A DNA stretch of 64,000 nt from Neoaquamicrobium sediminum. GTDB taxonomy: Bacteria; Pseudomonadota; Alphaproteobacteria; Rhizobiales; Rhizobiaceae. Below are positions 1 through 10,251 of the stretch, one piece after another (positions within the stretch are counted from its first letter, which is position 1; the number at the start of each line of letters is the position of its first letter). The stretch covers positions 310,001 to 374,000 of the forward strand of contig NZ_JABETK010000002.1 in assembly GCF_013240295.1 (NCBI RefSeq), in the 5' to 3' direction. The translations under genes were made by a program, and so were the position numbers. The notes under the pieces are model-generated. The model was not told the DNA's origin, made no database searches, and saw only the letters and a program-made list of their open reading frames with translations.

Positions 1-179
1 ATGAAACCGACGGCGTCGCCTGCGGATCCGCGCAGGATCGTTTCCATAAGGAAGGTCAGCGTCACGGCCGCCAGCATGATCGCCGCCACATAGGCGAAAC
101 CATGCGCCAGCCTGTTCAGGCTGTTGAAAGACGAAGTATCGGTTAGGCCCGGAGCGACCGGGTCGACGATGCGGCTCAA
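1..179 (-). CDS. N-terminal part of a membrane protein, cut by the window edge
   Basis: Reading leftwards from a TTG at 179 there is an open frame of 59 codons that leaves the window. An AAGGA Shine-Dalgarno-like stretch lies about 8 bases upstream of the TTG. The peptide begins MSRIVDPVAPGLTD and has a hydrophobic segment at about residues 28-46 (AHGFAYVAAIMLAAVTLTF), which fits the first transmembrane helix of an inner-membrane protein. It is divergent from fabD. Too little is visible to name a family. Confidence 0.45.
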   Translation of the reverse strand, partial: MSRIVDPVAPGLTDTSSFNSLNRLAHGFAYVAAIMLAAVTLTFLMETILRGSAGDAVGF

Positions 180-351
180 TCCACGGTTCCTTGTCGCGGG
201 CGCGTGTCATCTAGTTGTCATAAAACTGTCATCCAGGCCAGAGGTTGCCTTGGCCGGCAAAGAAGTTTCGGATCGCAGGCAAAAGCACGACACTTGACCT
301 GTAGCCGCGCTTGCGCCACACGCTGGCGCAAAGAACGCAGGGAGAAACGCC

Positions 352-1299
352 ATGTCGATCGCCTTTACCTTTCCCGGTCAGGGCAGCCAGGCCGTGGGAA
401 TGGGCAAGGATCTCGCAGACGCCTTTCCCGAGGCGCGGGCGGTCTTCGATGAGGTCGATGACGCACTCGCGCAGAAGCTCTCGACGCTGATGTGGGAAGG
501 GCCGGAAGACGAACTCACGCTGACGGCCAACGCCCAGCCGGCCCTCATGGCGGTGTCGCTTGCGGCAATCAGGGTACTCGAGGCGCGGGGCCTGTCTCTC
601 AAGGACAAAGTAGCCTATGTGGCTGGCCACTCGCTGGGCGAATATTCGGCGCTGGCGGCGGCCGGAACGTTCTCCATCGCCGATACGGCGCGGCTGCTTC
701 GCATTCGCGGCAACGCCATGCAGGCTGCGGTTCCCGTCGGCGAAGGTGCGATGGCGGCAATCATCGGTCTCGAGCAGGCCGACGTCGAGGCCGCCTGCGA
801 GGAAGCCGGCAAGGGTTCGGTCTGCCAGATCGCCAACGACAATGGCGGCGGCCAGCTCGTCATTTCCGGCGCCAAGCCGGCGGTTGAGCACGCGGCGCGC
901 ATTTGCACCGAGAAAGGCGCCAAGCGTGCGCTCATGCTCCCGGTTTCCGCGCCTTTCCACTCGGCTCTTATGCAGCCGGCAGCGGACGCCATGCGCGAAG
1001 CGCTGGCGGGTGTGGTCAAGAATGCCCCCGTCGTGCCGCTCGTTGCCAACGTTGTCGTGCGCCCTCTGAGCGACCCGGACGAGATTGCTGCCCGGCTGGT
1101 GGAACAGGTGACCGGTCGCGTGCGTTGGCGCGAAACCGTGGAATGGTTCGGGCAGAACGGCGTGACCACGCTTTACGAGGTTGGGGCCGGAAAAGTGCTT
1201 TCCGGCTTGGCGCGCCGCATCGACCGCAACATCGCTACGGCCAATATTGGCACGTCTGCCGACATCGACGCGGCATTGGCCGAACTTGGCCAGGCTTGA
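352..1299 (+). CDS. fabD: Malonyl-CoA:ACP transacylase FabD
   Basis: Transfers malonyl groups from CoA to acyl carrier protein, supplying the extender unit for type II fatty-acid synthesis in the cytoplasm. The 315-residue product has the usual length. It shows the N-terminal FPGQGSQ motif (residues 7-13), the nucleophile elbow GHSLGEYS with Ser94, and the catalytic His203 in PFHSA. An AGGGAG ribosome-binding site precedes the ATG. fabG follows after 14 bases, then acpP and fabF, so the gene opens a fatty-acid synthesis cluster. Confidence 0.97.
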   Translation: MSIAFTFPGQGSQAVGMGKDLADAFPEARAVFDEVDDALAQKLSTLMWEGPEDELTLTANAQPALMAVSLAAIRVLEARGLSLKDKVAYVAGHSLGEYSALAAAGTFSIADTARLLRIRGNAMQAAVPVGEGAMAAIIGLEQADVEAACEEAGKGSVCQIANDNGGGQLVISGAKPAVEHAARICTEKGAKRALMLPVSAPFHSALMQPAADAMREALAGVVKNAPVVPLVANVVVRPLSDPDEIAARLVEQVTGRVRWRETVEWFGQNGVTTLYEVGAGKVLSGLARRIDRNIATANIGTSADIDAALAELGQA

Positions 1300-1313
1300 G
1301 AGAAGGATTTCCC

Positions 1314-2051
1314 ATGTTTGATCTTGGCGGCCGCAAGGCGCTTGTAACCGGCGCAACCGGAGGCATCGGCGAAAGCGTTGCCCGCACGCTTCACGCGGCT
1401 GGCGCGACCGTGGGGCTGCACGGAACCCGGATCGAGAAGCTGGAGGCTCTTGGCGCCGAGTTGGGCGATCGCGTGAAGCTGTTTCCCGCCAACCTCTCCG
1501 ACCGCGACGAGGTCAAGGCGCTGGGCCAGAAGGCTGAGGCAGAGCTGGAAGGCGTCGACATTCTGGTCAACAACGCCGGTATCACCCGTGATGGCCTGTT
1601 CGTGCGCATGTCCGACGAGGACTGGGACGCGGTGCTCGAGGTGAACCTGACGGCGGTCTTCCGTCTGACCCGCGAATTAACGCATCCGATGATGCGCCGC
1701 CGCTTTGGCCGCATCGTCAACATCACCTCCATCGTCGGCGTCACGGGAAATCCGGGGCAGGCCAACTATTGTGCCTCCAAGGCCGGCCTCATCGGCTTCT
1801 CGAAGTCGCTTGCCCAGGAGATCGCCACCCGCAACATCACCGTCAATTGCGTTGCGCCCGGCTTCATCGAATCGGCAATGACCGAGAAGCTGAACGACAA
1901 GCAGAAAGACGCGATCATGGGGGCCATCCCGATGAAGAAGATGGGGACGGGCGAGGACATTGCCGCATCCGTCCTCTACCTCGCATCCAACGAGGCCGGC
2001 TATGTCACGGGGCAGACACTTCACGTCAATGGCGGCATGGCGATGATCTGA
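1314..2051 (+). CDS. fabG: 3-oxoacyl-ACP reductase FabG
   Basis: NADPH-dependent reduction of 3-oxoacyl-ACP to 3-hydroxyacyl-ACP. This is a classical short-chain dehydrogenase of 245 residues. The cofactor motif TGATGGIG is at residues 12-19, NNAG is at about 86-89, and the catalytic set is Ser139, Tyr152 and Lys156 (YCASK). The ATG at 1314 was chosen because MFDLGGRKALVTG is the normal FabG N-terminus and AGAAGGA lies just upstream. A longer in-frame reading runs back into fabD and is not real. It is probably co-transcribed with fabD. Confidence 0.97.
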   Translation: MFDLGGRKALVTGATGGIGESVARTLHAAGATVGLHGTRIEKLEALGAELGDRVKLFPANLSDRDEVKALGQKAEAELEGVDILVNNAGITRDGLFVRMSDEDWDAVLEVNLTAVFRLTRELTHPMMRRRFGRIVNITSIVGVTGNPGQANYCASKAGLIGFSKSLAQEIATRNITVNCVAPGFIESAMTEKLNDKQKDAIMGAIPMKKMGTGEDIAASVLYLASNEAGYVTGQTLHVNGGMAMI

Positions 2052-2287
2052 TAACGGCCATGCGGCGGCGAATTTGGTCTTTGACCGTGAAGTGTTTTCG
2101 TGTAATGCCGCCGCTCCATGGCGAATGAACGCCGCCTTCGGGAGCTTCAGGACTGATCAATACGGGCAGGAAATAACCGGTTGAAACCGGGATTATCCCC
2201 ACCCTATGCTCCCATCTTTCAGCTTGATTACCGGCAATCGTGCCGCTAACGAAGTCCCACCAACTTTTTGAAGTCGAGGGTTTGCAA

Positions 2288-2524
2288 ATGAGCGATACCG
2301 CAGAACGCGTCAAGAAAATCGTTGTCGAGCATCTGGGCGTCGATGCCGACAAGGTCACCGAGGGCGCGAGCTTCATCGACGACCTCGGCGCAGACAGCCT
2401 CGACACCGTCGAGCTGGTCATGGCTTTTGAGGAAGAATTCGGCGTCGAGATTCCCGACGACGCTGCCGAGACGATCCTGACCGTCGGCGACGCGGTCAAG
2501 TACATCGACAAGGCGTCGGCCTGA
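2288..2524 (+). CDS. acpP: Acyl carrier protein AcpP
   Basis: Carries growing acyl chains on a 4'-phosphopantetheine arm. The 78-residue acidic protein has the canonical [10 protein letters not shown] motif with Ser37 as the attachment site, followed by helix II ([14 protein letters not shown]). The start at 2288 is preceded by GAGGG and matches other AcpP proteins; an in-frame 16-residue N-terminal extension is rejected. A 236-base gap upstream suggests its own promoter, as expected for a very highly expressed protein. Confidence 0.98.
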   Translation: MSDTAERVKKIVVEHLGVDADKVTEGASFIDDLGADSLDTVELVMAFEEEFGVEIPDDAAETILTVGDAVKYIDKASA

Positions 2525-2569
2525 CGCCTTCGCCGCGCGACTTGACCAAAGCCAGATCAGAGTGAAGCG

Positions 2570-3829
2570 ATGAGACGCGTCGTCGTCACCGGTATGGGAC
2601 TGCTTTCGCCGTTTGGCGTCGGCGTGGAACATGCCTGGAAAGAGATTCTGGCCGGGAAGAGCGCCGCGCGGCGTGTGGACACTTTCGAGGTGGACGATCT
2701 TGCCTGCAAGATCGCCCACGTCATCCCCCGCGATGGCGGGGACAATGCGTTCGATCCCGATCGGTTCATGGAGCCGAAGGAGCAGCGCAAGGTCGGCGAC
2801 TACATCATCTATGGCGTTGCCGCGGCCGATATGGCTCTCAAGGATGCCGGTTGGCATCCGACAAGCGCCGACGACCAGAACGCCACCGGCGTGATGATCG
2901 GCTCTGGCATCGGCGGTATCGAAGGCATTGCCGAGAACGCGCTGATCCTGCAGGAAAAGGGGCCGCGTCGCATCAGCCCCTTCTTCATCCCCGGCAACAT
3001 CATCAATCTCGTATCCGGGCAGGTTTCGATCCGCCACGGCCTCAAGGGGCCGAACCACGCGGTCGTCACGGCCTGCTCAACGGGTGCGCATGCGATCGGC
3101 GATGCCGCGCGCCTCATCATGTTCGGCGATGCCGACGTGATGGTGGCAGGTGGCGCAGAATCCCCGGTTACACGGCTTTCGTTGGCTGGCTTCGCAGCCT
3201 GCAAGGCGCTCTCCACCGCCCGTAACGACGATCCGCAGAAGGCATCCCGCCCCTATGACAGGGATCGCGATGGCTTCGTGATGGGCGAGGGCGCCGGCGT
3301 GGTGGTGCTGGAAGAACTCGAGCATGCCAAGGCGCGCGGCGCGAAGATTTATGCCGAAGTCGTGGGCTACGGTCTGACGGGCGACGCCTACCACATTACG
3401 GCCCCGGCTGAAGATGGTGATGGCGCGTTCCGCTGCATGACCGCAGCGTTGAAGCGTGCCGGGCTATCCCCGGCGGATGTCGACTACATCAACGCCCACG
3501 GCACATCCACGATGGCCGACACGATCGAGCTTGGCGCCGTCGAACGGCTGGTTGGCGATTCTGCCTCCAAGGTGTCGATGTCATCCACGAAATCTGCGAT
3601 CGGTCATCTGCTCGGCGCTGCCGGTGCGGCCGAGGCGATCTTCTCGGTACTTGCCATTCGTGACAATGTCGCTCCGCCGACCATCAATCTCGACAATCCC
3701 GAGAGAGAGACGGCGATCGATCTGGTTCCCAACGCGCCCCGGCAGCGTCAGATCGATGTTGCGCTCTCCAATTCCTTCGGCTTCGGCGGCACCAATGCGT
3801 CGCTGGTGTTCCGCAGGTATGAAGGCTGA
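2570..3829 (+). CDS. fabF: 3-oxoacyl-ACP synthase II FabF
   Basis: Condenses malonyl-ACP with acyl-ACP during chain elongation. The 419-residue thiolase-fold enzyme has catalytic Cys169 in TACSTGAHA, the first His in NAHGTST (about residue 310) and the second in IGHLLGAAG (about residue 347), giving the Cys-His-His triad of the KAS I/II class. The C-terminal glycine-rich SFGFGGTNASL loop is present. It begins 45 bases after acpP, the usual acpP-fabF pairing. Confidence 0.97.
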   Translation: MRRVVVTGMGLLSPFGVGVEHAWKEILAGKSAARRVDTFEVDDLACKIAHVIPRDGGDNAFDPDRFMEPKEQRKVGDYIIYGVAAADMALKDAGWHPTSADDQNATGVMIGSGIGGIEGIAENALILQEKGPRRISPFFIPGNIINLVSGQVSIRHGLKGPNHAVVTACSTGAHAIGDAARLIMFGDADVMVAGGAESPVTRLSLAGFAACKALSTARNDDPQKASRPYDRDRDGFVMGEGAGVVVLEELEHAKARGAKIYAEVVGYGLTGDAYHITAPAEDGDGAFRCMTAALKRAGLSPADVDYINAHGTSTMADTIELGAVERLVGDSASKVSMSSTKSAIGHLLGAAGAAEAIFSVLAIRDNVAPPTINLDNPERETAIDLVPNAPRQRQIDVALSNSFGFGGTNASLVFRRYEG

Positions 3830-3929
3830 GCGGCCACTTCTTCGGCCGCATCGCCAATTTCGCCATATTCCGGCTTAGCTTCGGTTCGCTGAATCGGACA
3901 GTGTCGGCTTGAAGGAGTGCCGGGAGGCC

Positions 3930-5105
3930 ATGACGAGCAATCCTGCGGACGATGGCGCTATAGCCAGCCAGCATCAATCCGGGCCCAAGCCCATCGTGCC
4001 GAAAAGCGCCAGCGAGGCGCTTCGCCCCCAGGCGGGGACACCTCCGCCGCGTCGCTCGCGCCGTTCCCGCAGCCAGGTCGTCGTTTTTCTGAACTTCCTG
4101 ATGTCGTCGATCGTGCTGCTGGTCATCGCGGCCTTTGTCGCGGTCTGGTTCGGCAAGACCACCTTCGAAGGCCCAGGGCCGCTGGCCACGCCTGACACGT
4201 TCCTGATCAAGCCCAATACCGGCGTCACCGAAATCGCGGACCAGCTTCAGCGCCGCGACATGATCAGCGACGCGCGCATCTTCCGCCTCGGGCTTCGCGC
4301 ATATCGCAACGACGGCCGCCTGCAGGCTGGCGAATACGCTATTCCCGCCCGCGCTTCGATGCACGACATCATGGAACTGCTGGTCAGTGGCAAGTCGATC
4401 CTTCATTCGGTCACCATCCCCGAGGGGCTGACCGTGGCTCAGGCCTTCGCGCGCATTGCCGCGGCAGAGGAACTCGAAGGCGAGATGCCTGCCGAGATGC
4501 CGGCTGAGGGATCGCTGGCAGCCGATACGGTCCGATTCACCCGTGGCTTGAAGCGCCAGGATGTCATCGACCGCCTCTCCGCGGACCAGAAGAAGCTGGT
4601 GGAAAGCATCTGGGAACGCCGGTCGCAGGACCTTCCCATCTCCGACATCAATGAGTTTGTCACGCTCGCGTCGATTGTCGAGAAGGAGACCGCCAAGGCG
4701 GACGAACGGTCGCGCGTCGCCTCCGTGTTCATCAACCGGCTGGAGCGCGGCATGCGCCTGCAGTCCGACCCGACGATCATCTACGGCATCTTCGGCGGCG
4801 AGGGGAAGCCGGCGGACCGTCCCATCTATCGCTCGGATATCGACAAGCCCACGCCCTACAACACCTATACGATCGACGGGCTTCCGCCCGGGCCGATCGC
4901 CATCCCGGGCCGTGCATCGCTTGAAGCGGTCGCCAACCCGTCTAGGACCGAGGATCTCTACTTCGTGGCGGACGGCAGTGGCGGGCATGCCTTCGCGACC
5001 ACGCTGGAGGAGCATAACGAGAATGTCGCGCGCTGGCGGCGGATCGAAAGGCAGCGCGCGGAGGCAGCAGGCGAAGCGGAGGAGAGTGACGCCGCAAACG
5101 AGTGA
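3930..5105 (+). CDS. mltG: Endolytic murein transglycosylase MltG
   Basis: Cleaves nascent peptidoglycan strands at the inner membrane and so helps set glycan length. The 391-residue protein has a proline/arginine-rich cytoplasmic tail, one transmembrane helix at about residues 50-73, a LysM-like region, and the YceG catalytic core with LASIVEKET, in which Glu251 is the expected catalytic residue. The ATG at 3930 is preceded by GGGAGG; an upstream TTG at 3909 is less likely. Position after fabF and before yicC-gmk follows the common alphaproteobacterial order. Confidence 0.93.
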   Translation: MTSNPADDGAIASQHQSGPKPIVPKSASEALRPQAGTPPPRRSRRSRSQVVVFLNFLMSSIVLLVIAAFVAVWFGKTTFEGPGPLATPDTFLIKPNTGVTEIADQLQRRDMISDARIFRLGLRAYRNDGRLQAGEYAIPARASMHDIMELLVSGKSILHSVTIPEGLTVAQAFARIAAAEELEGEMPAEMPAEGSLAADTVRFTRGLKRQDVIDRLSADQKKLVESIWERRSQDLPISDINEFVTLASIVEKETAKADERSRVASVFINRLERGMRLQSDPTIIYGIFGGEGKPADRPIYRSDIDKPTPYNTYTIDGLPPGPIAIPGRASLEAVANPSRTEDLYFVADGSGGHAFATTLEEHNENVARWRRIERQRAEAAGEAEESDAANE

Positions 5106-5132
5106 CGACGCGAAATGGGGGCAGGGGACGCC

Positions 5133-6019
5133 ATGGGTTTGCAGAGCATGACCGGCTTCGGCCGGGCGGTCGCCGACAACGCCGGCGCGGCGATTGTCTG
5201 GGAGTTGAAATCCGTCAACGGCAAGGGCCTTGAGGCGCGGTTGCGGCTGCCGCCGGGTTGCGAGCGGCTGGAGCAGCCTGTCCGTCAGGCCATCCAGAAG
5301 CGCTTCTCGCGCGGCAATGTGCAGGCGAGCCTCACGCTCACGCGCACCGGCGCGCAAGCCCAGCCGGTTGTCAACGATGAGTTCCTGAGGGATCTCGCCG
5401 GCCTTGCTAGGCGATTGAGGAACAGTTTGGCGTCGCGCCGGCAACGGCCGATGGCCTGTTGGCCCTGCGGGGCGTGCTCGATGCGCCGGAAGCAGCCGAG
5501 AGCGAAGAGGCGCGTGCGGAACTGGATGCCGCCATTCTCGCCACGCTCGATGCGGCACTGGCAAGCCTTGAGACCGCACGCCGAGACGAGGGGGCAGCGC
5601 TTGGCGAACTGCTTCTCGGGCATCTGGGGGCCATCCAGTCTTTGACGGAGCGCGCCGAGGCTGACCCGTCGCGTGAGCCGACCGCCATCCGTGCCCGCCT
5701 TGCGGAGCAGGTGAAGGCGCTTCTCGAGACCGGTGCGCCGCTCGACGAGGCGCGTCTTCACATGGAAGCCGCCTTTCTTGCCACCAAGGCGGATATCCGC
5801 GAAGAGATCGACAGGCTGAAGACGCATGTCGCCTCCGGCCGGGCGCTGATCGCCCAGGGTGGACCGATTGGCCGCAAGCTCGATTTCCTTTCACAAGAAT
5901 TCAACCGGGAATCGAATACGCTCTGTTCCAAGTCCAATGCGGCCGCAGTGACGGCCATCGGGCTGGAGCTGAAATCCGTCGTCGATCAGTTCCGCGAGCA
6001 GGTTCAGAATCTGGAGTAG
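5133..6019 (+). CDS. yicC: YicC family endoribonuclease-like protein, frameshifted
   Basis: YicC proteins (about 290 residues) are RNA-associated stress proteins, usually next to gmk, as here. The N-terminal frame reads MGLQSMTGFGRA and continues to about 5417. The family match then moves to another frame (EEQFGVAPATADGLLALRGV) that runs to 6019 and ends with the conserved GRKLDFLSQEFNRESNT region. Restoring one G after TTG at 5415-5417 joins the halves exactly. The ATG at 5133 is preceded by AGGGG. Sequencing error is more likely than a true pseudogene because both halves are well conserved. Confidence 0.85.
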
Positions 6020-6022
6020 CCC

Positions 6023-6679
6023 ATGGCGGATACGCCCCTTATCGCTTCGATCCGCCGTCGCGGGCTCATGCTGGTGCTGTCGTCGCCTTCCGGTGCTGGC
6101 AAGTCGACGATCGCGCGCAATCTGCTCGAAAGCGATCCCGCCTTCGAATTGTCGATCAGCGTAACGACGCGCGCGCGGCGCGGCAGCGAAATCGACGGCC
6201 GGCACTACCATTTTCGCTCCAGGCGCGATTTCGAGTTCATGCGTGATAACGACGAATTGCTCGAATGGGCCGAAGTCCATGGCAACTTCTACGCCACGCC
6301 CCGCGCGCCAGCCGAGAAGGCGCTCGCCGAAGGGCGGGACATGCTGTTCGACATCGACTGGCAGGGCGCGGAACAGTTGCGCGATCAGATGCGCGCCGAC
6401 ATCGTTTCGATCTTCATCCTGCCGCCCTCGATGCGAGAGCTCAAGGAGCGGCTGCGCCGCCGCGCAGAGGATCGTGACGAGGTCATCGCGGCACGGCTTG
6501 CCAACGCGCGCGCCGAGATCGAGCACTGGCGCGACTACGATTACATCGTCATCAACGAGGATCTGGACACGGCGTTCGCCGAGGTGGAGGCGATCGTCGC
6601 GGCGGAACGCCTGCGTCGGGACCGCCGCCCGGGCCTGTTCGATTTCATCTCTGGCCTGCTGGACGAGAAGCTGGAGTAA
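6023..6679 (+). CDS. gmk: Guanylate kinase
   Basis: Phosphorylates GMP to GDP with ATP. The 218-residue protein has the P-loop [10 protein letters not shown] (residues 20-29), the GMP-binding region [19 protein letters not shown], and the [10 protein letters not shown] segment of the family. It starts 3 bases after yicC, so the two are likely co-transcribed; GGAG sits in the end of yicC. Confidence 0.97.
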   Translation: MADTPLIASIRRRGLMLVLSSPSGAGKSTIARNLLESDPAFELSISVTTRARRGSEIDGRHYHFRSRRDFEFMRDNDELLEWAEVHGNFYATPRAPAEKALAEGRDMLFDIDWQGAEQLRDQMRADIVSIFILPPSMRELKERLRRRAEDRDEVIAARLANARAEIEHWRDYDYIVINEDLDTAFAEVEAIVAAERLRRDRRPGLFDFISGLLDEKLE

Positions 6680-6791
6680 ATTCTTAAGACACGGTGTGCA
6701 TTCTGCGGGCGGCTTTGTTCGCCGGGCATGACGCACGGCCTGTTTGACGATGTACCGCGCATGATGTGCCGGGCGCATTGCCGGAGTGAAC

Positions 6792-7322
6792 ATGTCCGTC
6801 TTGCCGCCCGCAAACCTCGCGGCCCTGCAGCTTCTCCAGCAATCCAACCTCTCGTCTTTTTCCGCCGTGGGACGGGAGCGTGATCCCGCGAACGTCGGCA
6901 TCCCCGCGATCGCTGCATCGCCCGCGCAGCCGCAACAGCCGGACCCCATGTTCAGCGCGAATTCCATCGACGTGAACCAGTTGAAGGTTCACTTCATGGA
7001 GCAGGTCGGCAAGGGTCTTGGGCTGGACGTCGATGATTTCGAGTCAGCCTCCGCCTTTGGACAGGCCATCAAGGAAAAGGTGCTCACGATAACGCGGTCA
7101 CCGGGCGGCGAAATGGTCCTGCGGAAGATCGCGGAGGATACGGGCCTCGACAAGCTTGGCATCTCTCTGATGGACTTCGCCAACGCCCTTATCGACCCGA
7201 ATGGCAGCGCTGCCGAAAGACTCGATGATGCGCTGAGAGAATACGCAACTGCGGAAGCTGGAGACACCTTGGCGGACGGCCCGGTCAGGTTCGACGAGAT
7301 CGGCATCTACAGCTTCATCTGA
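6792..7322 (+). CDS. Hypothetical protein, 176 residues
   Basis: I do not recognise the family. The product begins MSVLPPANLAALQLLQQ, has a proline/alanine-rich stretch near residues 40-50, and then a more ordered acidic part with alternating hydrophobic residues (GLGLDVDDFESASAFGQAIK; SLMDFANALIDP). There is no signal peptide, transmembrane segment or obvious catalytic motif. The ATG at 6792 with GGAG 5 bases upstream is preferred over the in-frame GTG at 6786. It faces rsmA convergently with a 24-base gap. Codon use looks like its neighbours, so it is probably real. Confidence 0.7.
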   Translation: MSVLPPANLAALQLLQQSNLSSFSAVGRERDPANVGIPAIAASPAQPQQPDPMFSANSIDVNQLKVHFMEQVGKGLGLDVDDFESASAFGQAIKEKVLTITRSPGGEMVLRKIAEDTGLDKLGISLMDFANALIDPNGSAAERLDDALREYATAEAGDTLADGPVRFDEIGIYSFI

Positions 7323-7346
7323 TAGCGGGGTCGTCGCCGCCATAGA

Positions 7347-8174
7347 TCAGATCGCGTTGGCGAGCGTCACGAACTCTGCAACCGACAGCGTCTCTGCACG
7401 GCGCGTGCCGTCGATCCCGGTGGCCGCCAGCAGGCTCTCTCCGCCGATCCCCTTCAGGCTTTGCCGCAGCATCTTGCGCCGCTGGCCGAAAGCAGCCTCC
7501 GTCACGCGCGCGAGCTTCCTGCCATCGGCGGGCAACGGCTGTGTACGCGGCACGATGTGAACCACCGCGGACGTAACCTTGGGCGGCGGCGTGAACGCCT
7601 GCGGCGGCAGGTCGAAGATGATCCTTGCCTCCGTGCGCCATCCCGCGAGCACGCCCAGCCTGCCATAGGCGTTGTCGCCAGCCGCCGCCACGATACGTTG
7701 CGCCACTTCCTTCTGGAACATCAGCGTCATCGACGAATAGAAGGGAGGCCAGTCGGCGACGGTCAGCCAGCGGATCAGCAACTCGGTGCCGATGTTATAG
7801 GGAAGGTTGGCGACGATCCTGACGTCCTGCGCGCCTTCGGCGAGCGCCGGGAAGTCGGTTTTCATCGCGTCGCCCGCAATCACGTCGAGCCGACCGGGAT
7901 AGTGCGCCGCGACCTCGGCAAGTGCGGAAAGGCAGCGCTCGTCGCGCTCGATAGCGATGACCCGCGCCGCGTCGTGAGCCAGCAGCGCGCGCGTCAGGCC
8001 GCCCGGGCCGGGGCCGACCTCGATCACGGTGGTCGATGACAGATCGCCAGCCGCCCGCGCGATCTTGCCGGTCAGGTTGAGGTCCAGCAGAAAATTCTGT
8101 CCGAGCGATTTTTTCGCGCGCAGTTCGTATCGGTCGATCACCTCGCGAAGCGGCGGCAGCCCGTCTATGGTCAT
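7347..8174 (-). CDS. rsmA: 16S rRNA dimethyladenosine transferase RsmA (KsgA)
   Basis: Dimethylates the two adjacent adenines in the 3'-terminal hairpin of 16S rRNA late in small-subunit assembly. The 275-residue protein has [11 protein letters not shown] at the N-terminus, the SAM motif [12 protein letters not shown] at about residues 50-61, and the catalytic NLPYNIGT motif near residue 122. It overlaps the end of pdxA by 4 bases (ATGA), showing translational coupling in a minus-strand operon. Confidence 0.96.
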   Translation of the reverse strand: MTIDGLPPLREVIDRYELRAKKSLGQNFLLDLNLTGKIARAAGDLSSTTVIEVGPGPGGLTRALLAHDAARVIAIERDERCLSALAEVAAHYPGRLDVIAGDAMKTDFPALAEGAQDVRIVANLPYNIGTELLIRWLTVADWPPFYSSMTLMFQKEVAQRIVAAAGDNAYGRLGVLAGWRTEARIIFDLPPQAFTPPPKVTSAVVHIVPRTQPLPADGRKLARVTEAAFGQRRKMLRQSLKGIGGESLLAATGIDGTRRAETLSVAEFVTLANAI

Positions 8175-9181
8175 CGACGCGCGGCCTTTGCATCGGCCAT
8201 CTGCCGGGCCAGCCCCAGCGCCGCGATCAGGCTGTCGGGCCGCGCGGTGCCCTTGCCCGCTATGTCGAACGCGGTGCCATGGTCCGGCGAGGTGCGGATG
8301 AAGGGCAGGCCGAGCGTGACGTTCACGGTCTCGTCGAAAGCGAGCGCCTTTGCGGGGATGAGAGCCTGATCGTGATACATGCAGATCGCCACGTCATAGG
8401 CTGCGCGGGCACGGGCATGGAACATCGTATCCGCGGGCAGGGGCCCCCGGGCATCGATGCCTAGCCTGCGAAGCTGCTCCACGGCAGGGCGTACGACGTC
8501 CTCGTCTTCCCTGCCCATGGCGCCGTCTTCGCCTGCATGGGGGTTCAGCCCCGCGATCGCAAGCCGCGGATTGTCTATCCCGAACTTGTCGCGCAGATCG
8601 GCCGCCGTGATCGAAGCCGTCTCGACGATGAGCGCCGTCGTCAATGTCGGAGCAACCTTGGCCAGCGGAATATGGATGGTGACCGGCACGGCCCGCAGTT
8701 CGGGACCTGCAAGCATCATGACGGGTGTCGCCGACGATCCTGCGATCGTCTCCGCAAGATGACCGAGGAATTCGGTATGTCCGGGATAACCGAACCCCGC
8801 ATCGTAGAGCGGCTTCTTGGCGATCGGGCAGGTGACCAGCGCATCCGCTCGGCCCGAGACGACGAGCCTGACCGCAGTCTCGATGGCTTCTACGGTGCCG
8901 GCTGCGTTGACCGCGTTGGGATTGCCTGGTGAATCCAGAAACGATGCATCGAGCGGAACGATTGGCAACGCATCCGCAAATGCGGCGCCTGCTTCCTCGG
9001 GCGTTACCGTCGCGATCTTGACCGGCAGGCCCATGCGACTGGCCCGCGCCTCGACGAGTGCGGGGTCGCTGAGCAACAGAAACGGAGGCGTTTCGTCCTG
9101 CTTGCGCCGGCGCCATGCTTCGATGGCGATCTCCGGGCCGATGCCCGAAGGATCGCCCGATGTCAGAGCAAGTATGCCCAC
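8171..9181 (-). CDS. pdxA: 4-hydroxythreonine-4-phosphate dehydrogenase PdxA
   Basis: NAD-dependent step of DXP-dependent pyridoxal 5'-phosphate synthesis. The 336-residue product begins [17 protein letters not shown], a hallmark N-terminus, and has the metal-binding histidines in GHTEFLGHL and MYHDQALIP, plus [16 protein letters not shown] near the C-terminus. The start codon is GTG, with AGGA about 10 bases upstream. The surA-pdxA-rsmA order is widespread in proteobacteria. Confidence 0.95.
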   Translation of the reverse strand: MGILALTSGDPSGIGPEIAIEAWRRRKQDETPPFLLLSDPALVEARASRMGLPVKIATVTPEEAGAAFADALPIVPLDASFLDSPGNPNAVNAAGTVEAIETAVRLVVSGRADALVTCPIAKKPLYDAGFGYPGHTEFLGHLAETIAGSSATPVMMLAGPELRAVPVTIHIPLAKVAPTLTTALIVETASITAADLRDKFGIDNPRLAIAGLNPHAGEDGAMGREDEDVVRPAVEQLRRLGIDARGPLPADTMFHARARAAYDVAICMYHDQALIPAKALAFDETVNVTLGLPFIRTSPDHGTAFDIAGKGTARPDSLIAALGLARQMADAKAARR

Positions 9182-9216
9182 GCCCGCCGGTCCTGCCTGC
9201 TGGTTTCGATCGAACG

Positions 9217-10149
9217 TCAGCGCCTGATAATCTGGGCCTTGGCGCGAAGTTCCTCGGTCAGCTTCTTAGACGTGTCGTTATTGTCTTCGCTGCTGCCGCT
9301 GCCTTCGGCCTGAAACACCATCTGCGCGACCCGATCGTCGGAGACCTCACGCGCGCTGCAGATGCCGATAAATTCCGCGCCGCGCTCGGTTTCGCGCACG
9401 ACCGTCGCGGAACCGGCCTTTGCCGCCTTCACCTCTTTTGCCCAGTCCGACGGCAGTTCCGGCTCCAGGACGCGACCCAGATCGCGCACGGTGACATCCA
9501 GCAGGCCCTTGGCGAATTCGCGGGTCGTCTCGCAGTTCTGGAAACGCTGGCGCATCGCTTCAGCCTCGCGTTTGCGCGCGCCAAGCTTGGCGCGGCGTTC
9601 GGATGCCGGCACCACAAAGATAACCTGCTGCAGCATGTATTCGGTCGCGGACGGCTTGTCGCCGCCCTGCTGAAGCATGCGCTGAACGGCGTCCTGCTCG
9701 CTCATCTGGCTGGAGCGCGACTGCTGGCTCAGCACCTGCGACCAACCCATCTGGGAGCGGATGAACTCCCGGAAGTGCGCCTTGGTGACGCCGGACTGGT
9801 TCAGCACCTGATCCATCTGCGAGGGCGACATGTTGTTCGACTTGGCGAAGCGCTCGTAGGCACCTGCCACCTGGTCGTCGCTGATGCGGATATTCATCCG
9901 CTGGATTTCGGAAGCACGTACCGCCTGGTTGATCATCTCGTCGGCGGCAAGCTGCTGCAGGTTGCCGCGCCGGTTCTGAATGCGCAGGAACGCTGCGCGC
10001 CGCTGGATATCGTAGCTCGTCACCGGAACGTTGTTCACGATGTACTTGATTTCGGAAGCTTGCGACGCCGTAGCAGCCAGAGGCGCTGAAAGCCCCGCAA
10101 GCATCAGGGCCAGTGCGCAGGTGCGCAGGGTGGATGCAAGCTTTGCCAT
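9217..10149 (-). CDS. SurA-like periplasmic chaperone
   Basis: The 310-residue product has a Sec signal peptide (about residues 1-33, a hydrophobic core ending near ATASQA), then a SurA N-terminal chaperone region ([19 protein letters not shown], with ITDxQV-like [12 protein letters not shown]). No second parvulin domain fits and the single C-terminal part is degenerate. AGGGAG precedes the ATG at 10149; an upstream in-frame start is rejected because it precedes the ribosome-binding site. Location between lptD and pdxA supports a role in outer-membrane protein folding. Confidence 0.85.
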   Translation of the reverse strand: MAKLASTLRTCALALMLAGLSAPLAATASQASEIKYIVNNVPVTSYDIQRRAAFLRIQNRRGNLQQLAADEMINQAVRASEIQRMNIRISDDQVAGAYERFAKSNNMSPSQMDQVLNQSGVTKAHFREFIRSQMGWSQVLSQQSRSSQMSEQDAVQRMLQQGGDKPSATEYMLQQVIFVVPASERRAKLGARKREAEAMRQRFQNCETTREFAKGLLDVTVRDLGRVLEPELPSDWAKEVKAAKAGSATVVRETERGAEFIGICSAREVSDDRVAQMVFQAEGSGSSEDNNDTSKKLTEELRAKAQIIRR

Positions 10150-10251
10150 ACTGTGTCTCCCTAGATTGCCAGACACCGCGATTTAGATCATTCCCTGATG
10201 GGATTATAGGGCAAAAGCGTGACGCAGGGCGGCTCGAAGTCTTCGCGGCGC

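Noticed and set aside
229..1356. 375-residue minus frame opposite fabD
   Set aside because: Shadow of high-GC coding sequence; fabD matches a universal family over the full length.
3830..3849. Terminator after fabF (GCGGCC/GGCCGC, 6-bp stem)
   Set aside because: Long 8-base loop and no T-tract; too weak to call.
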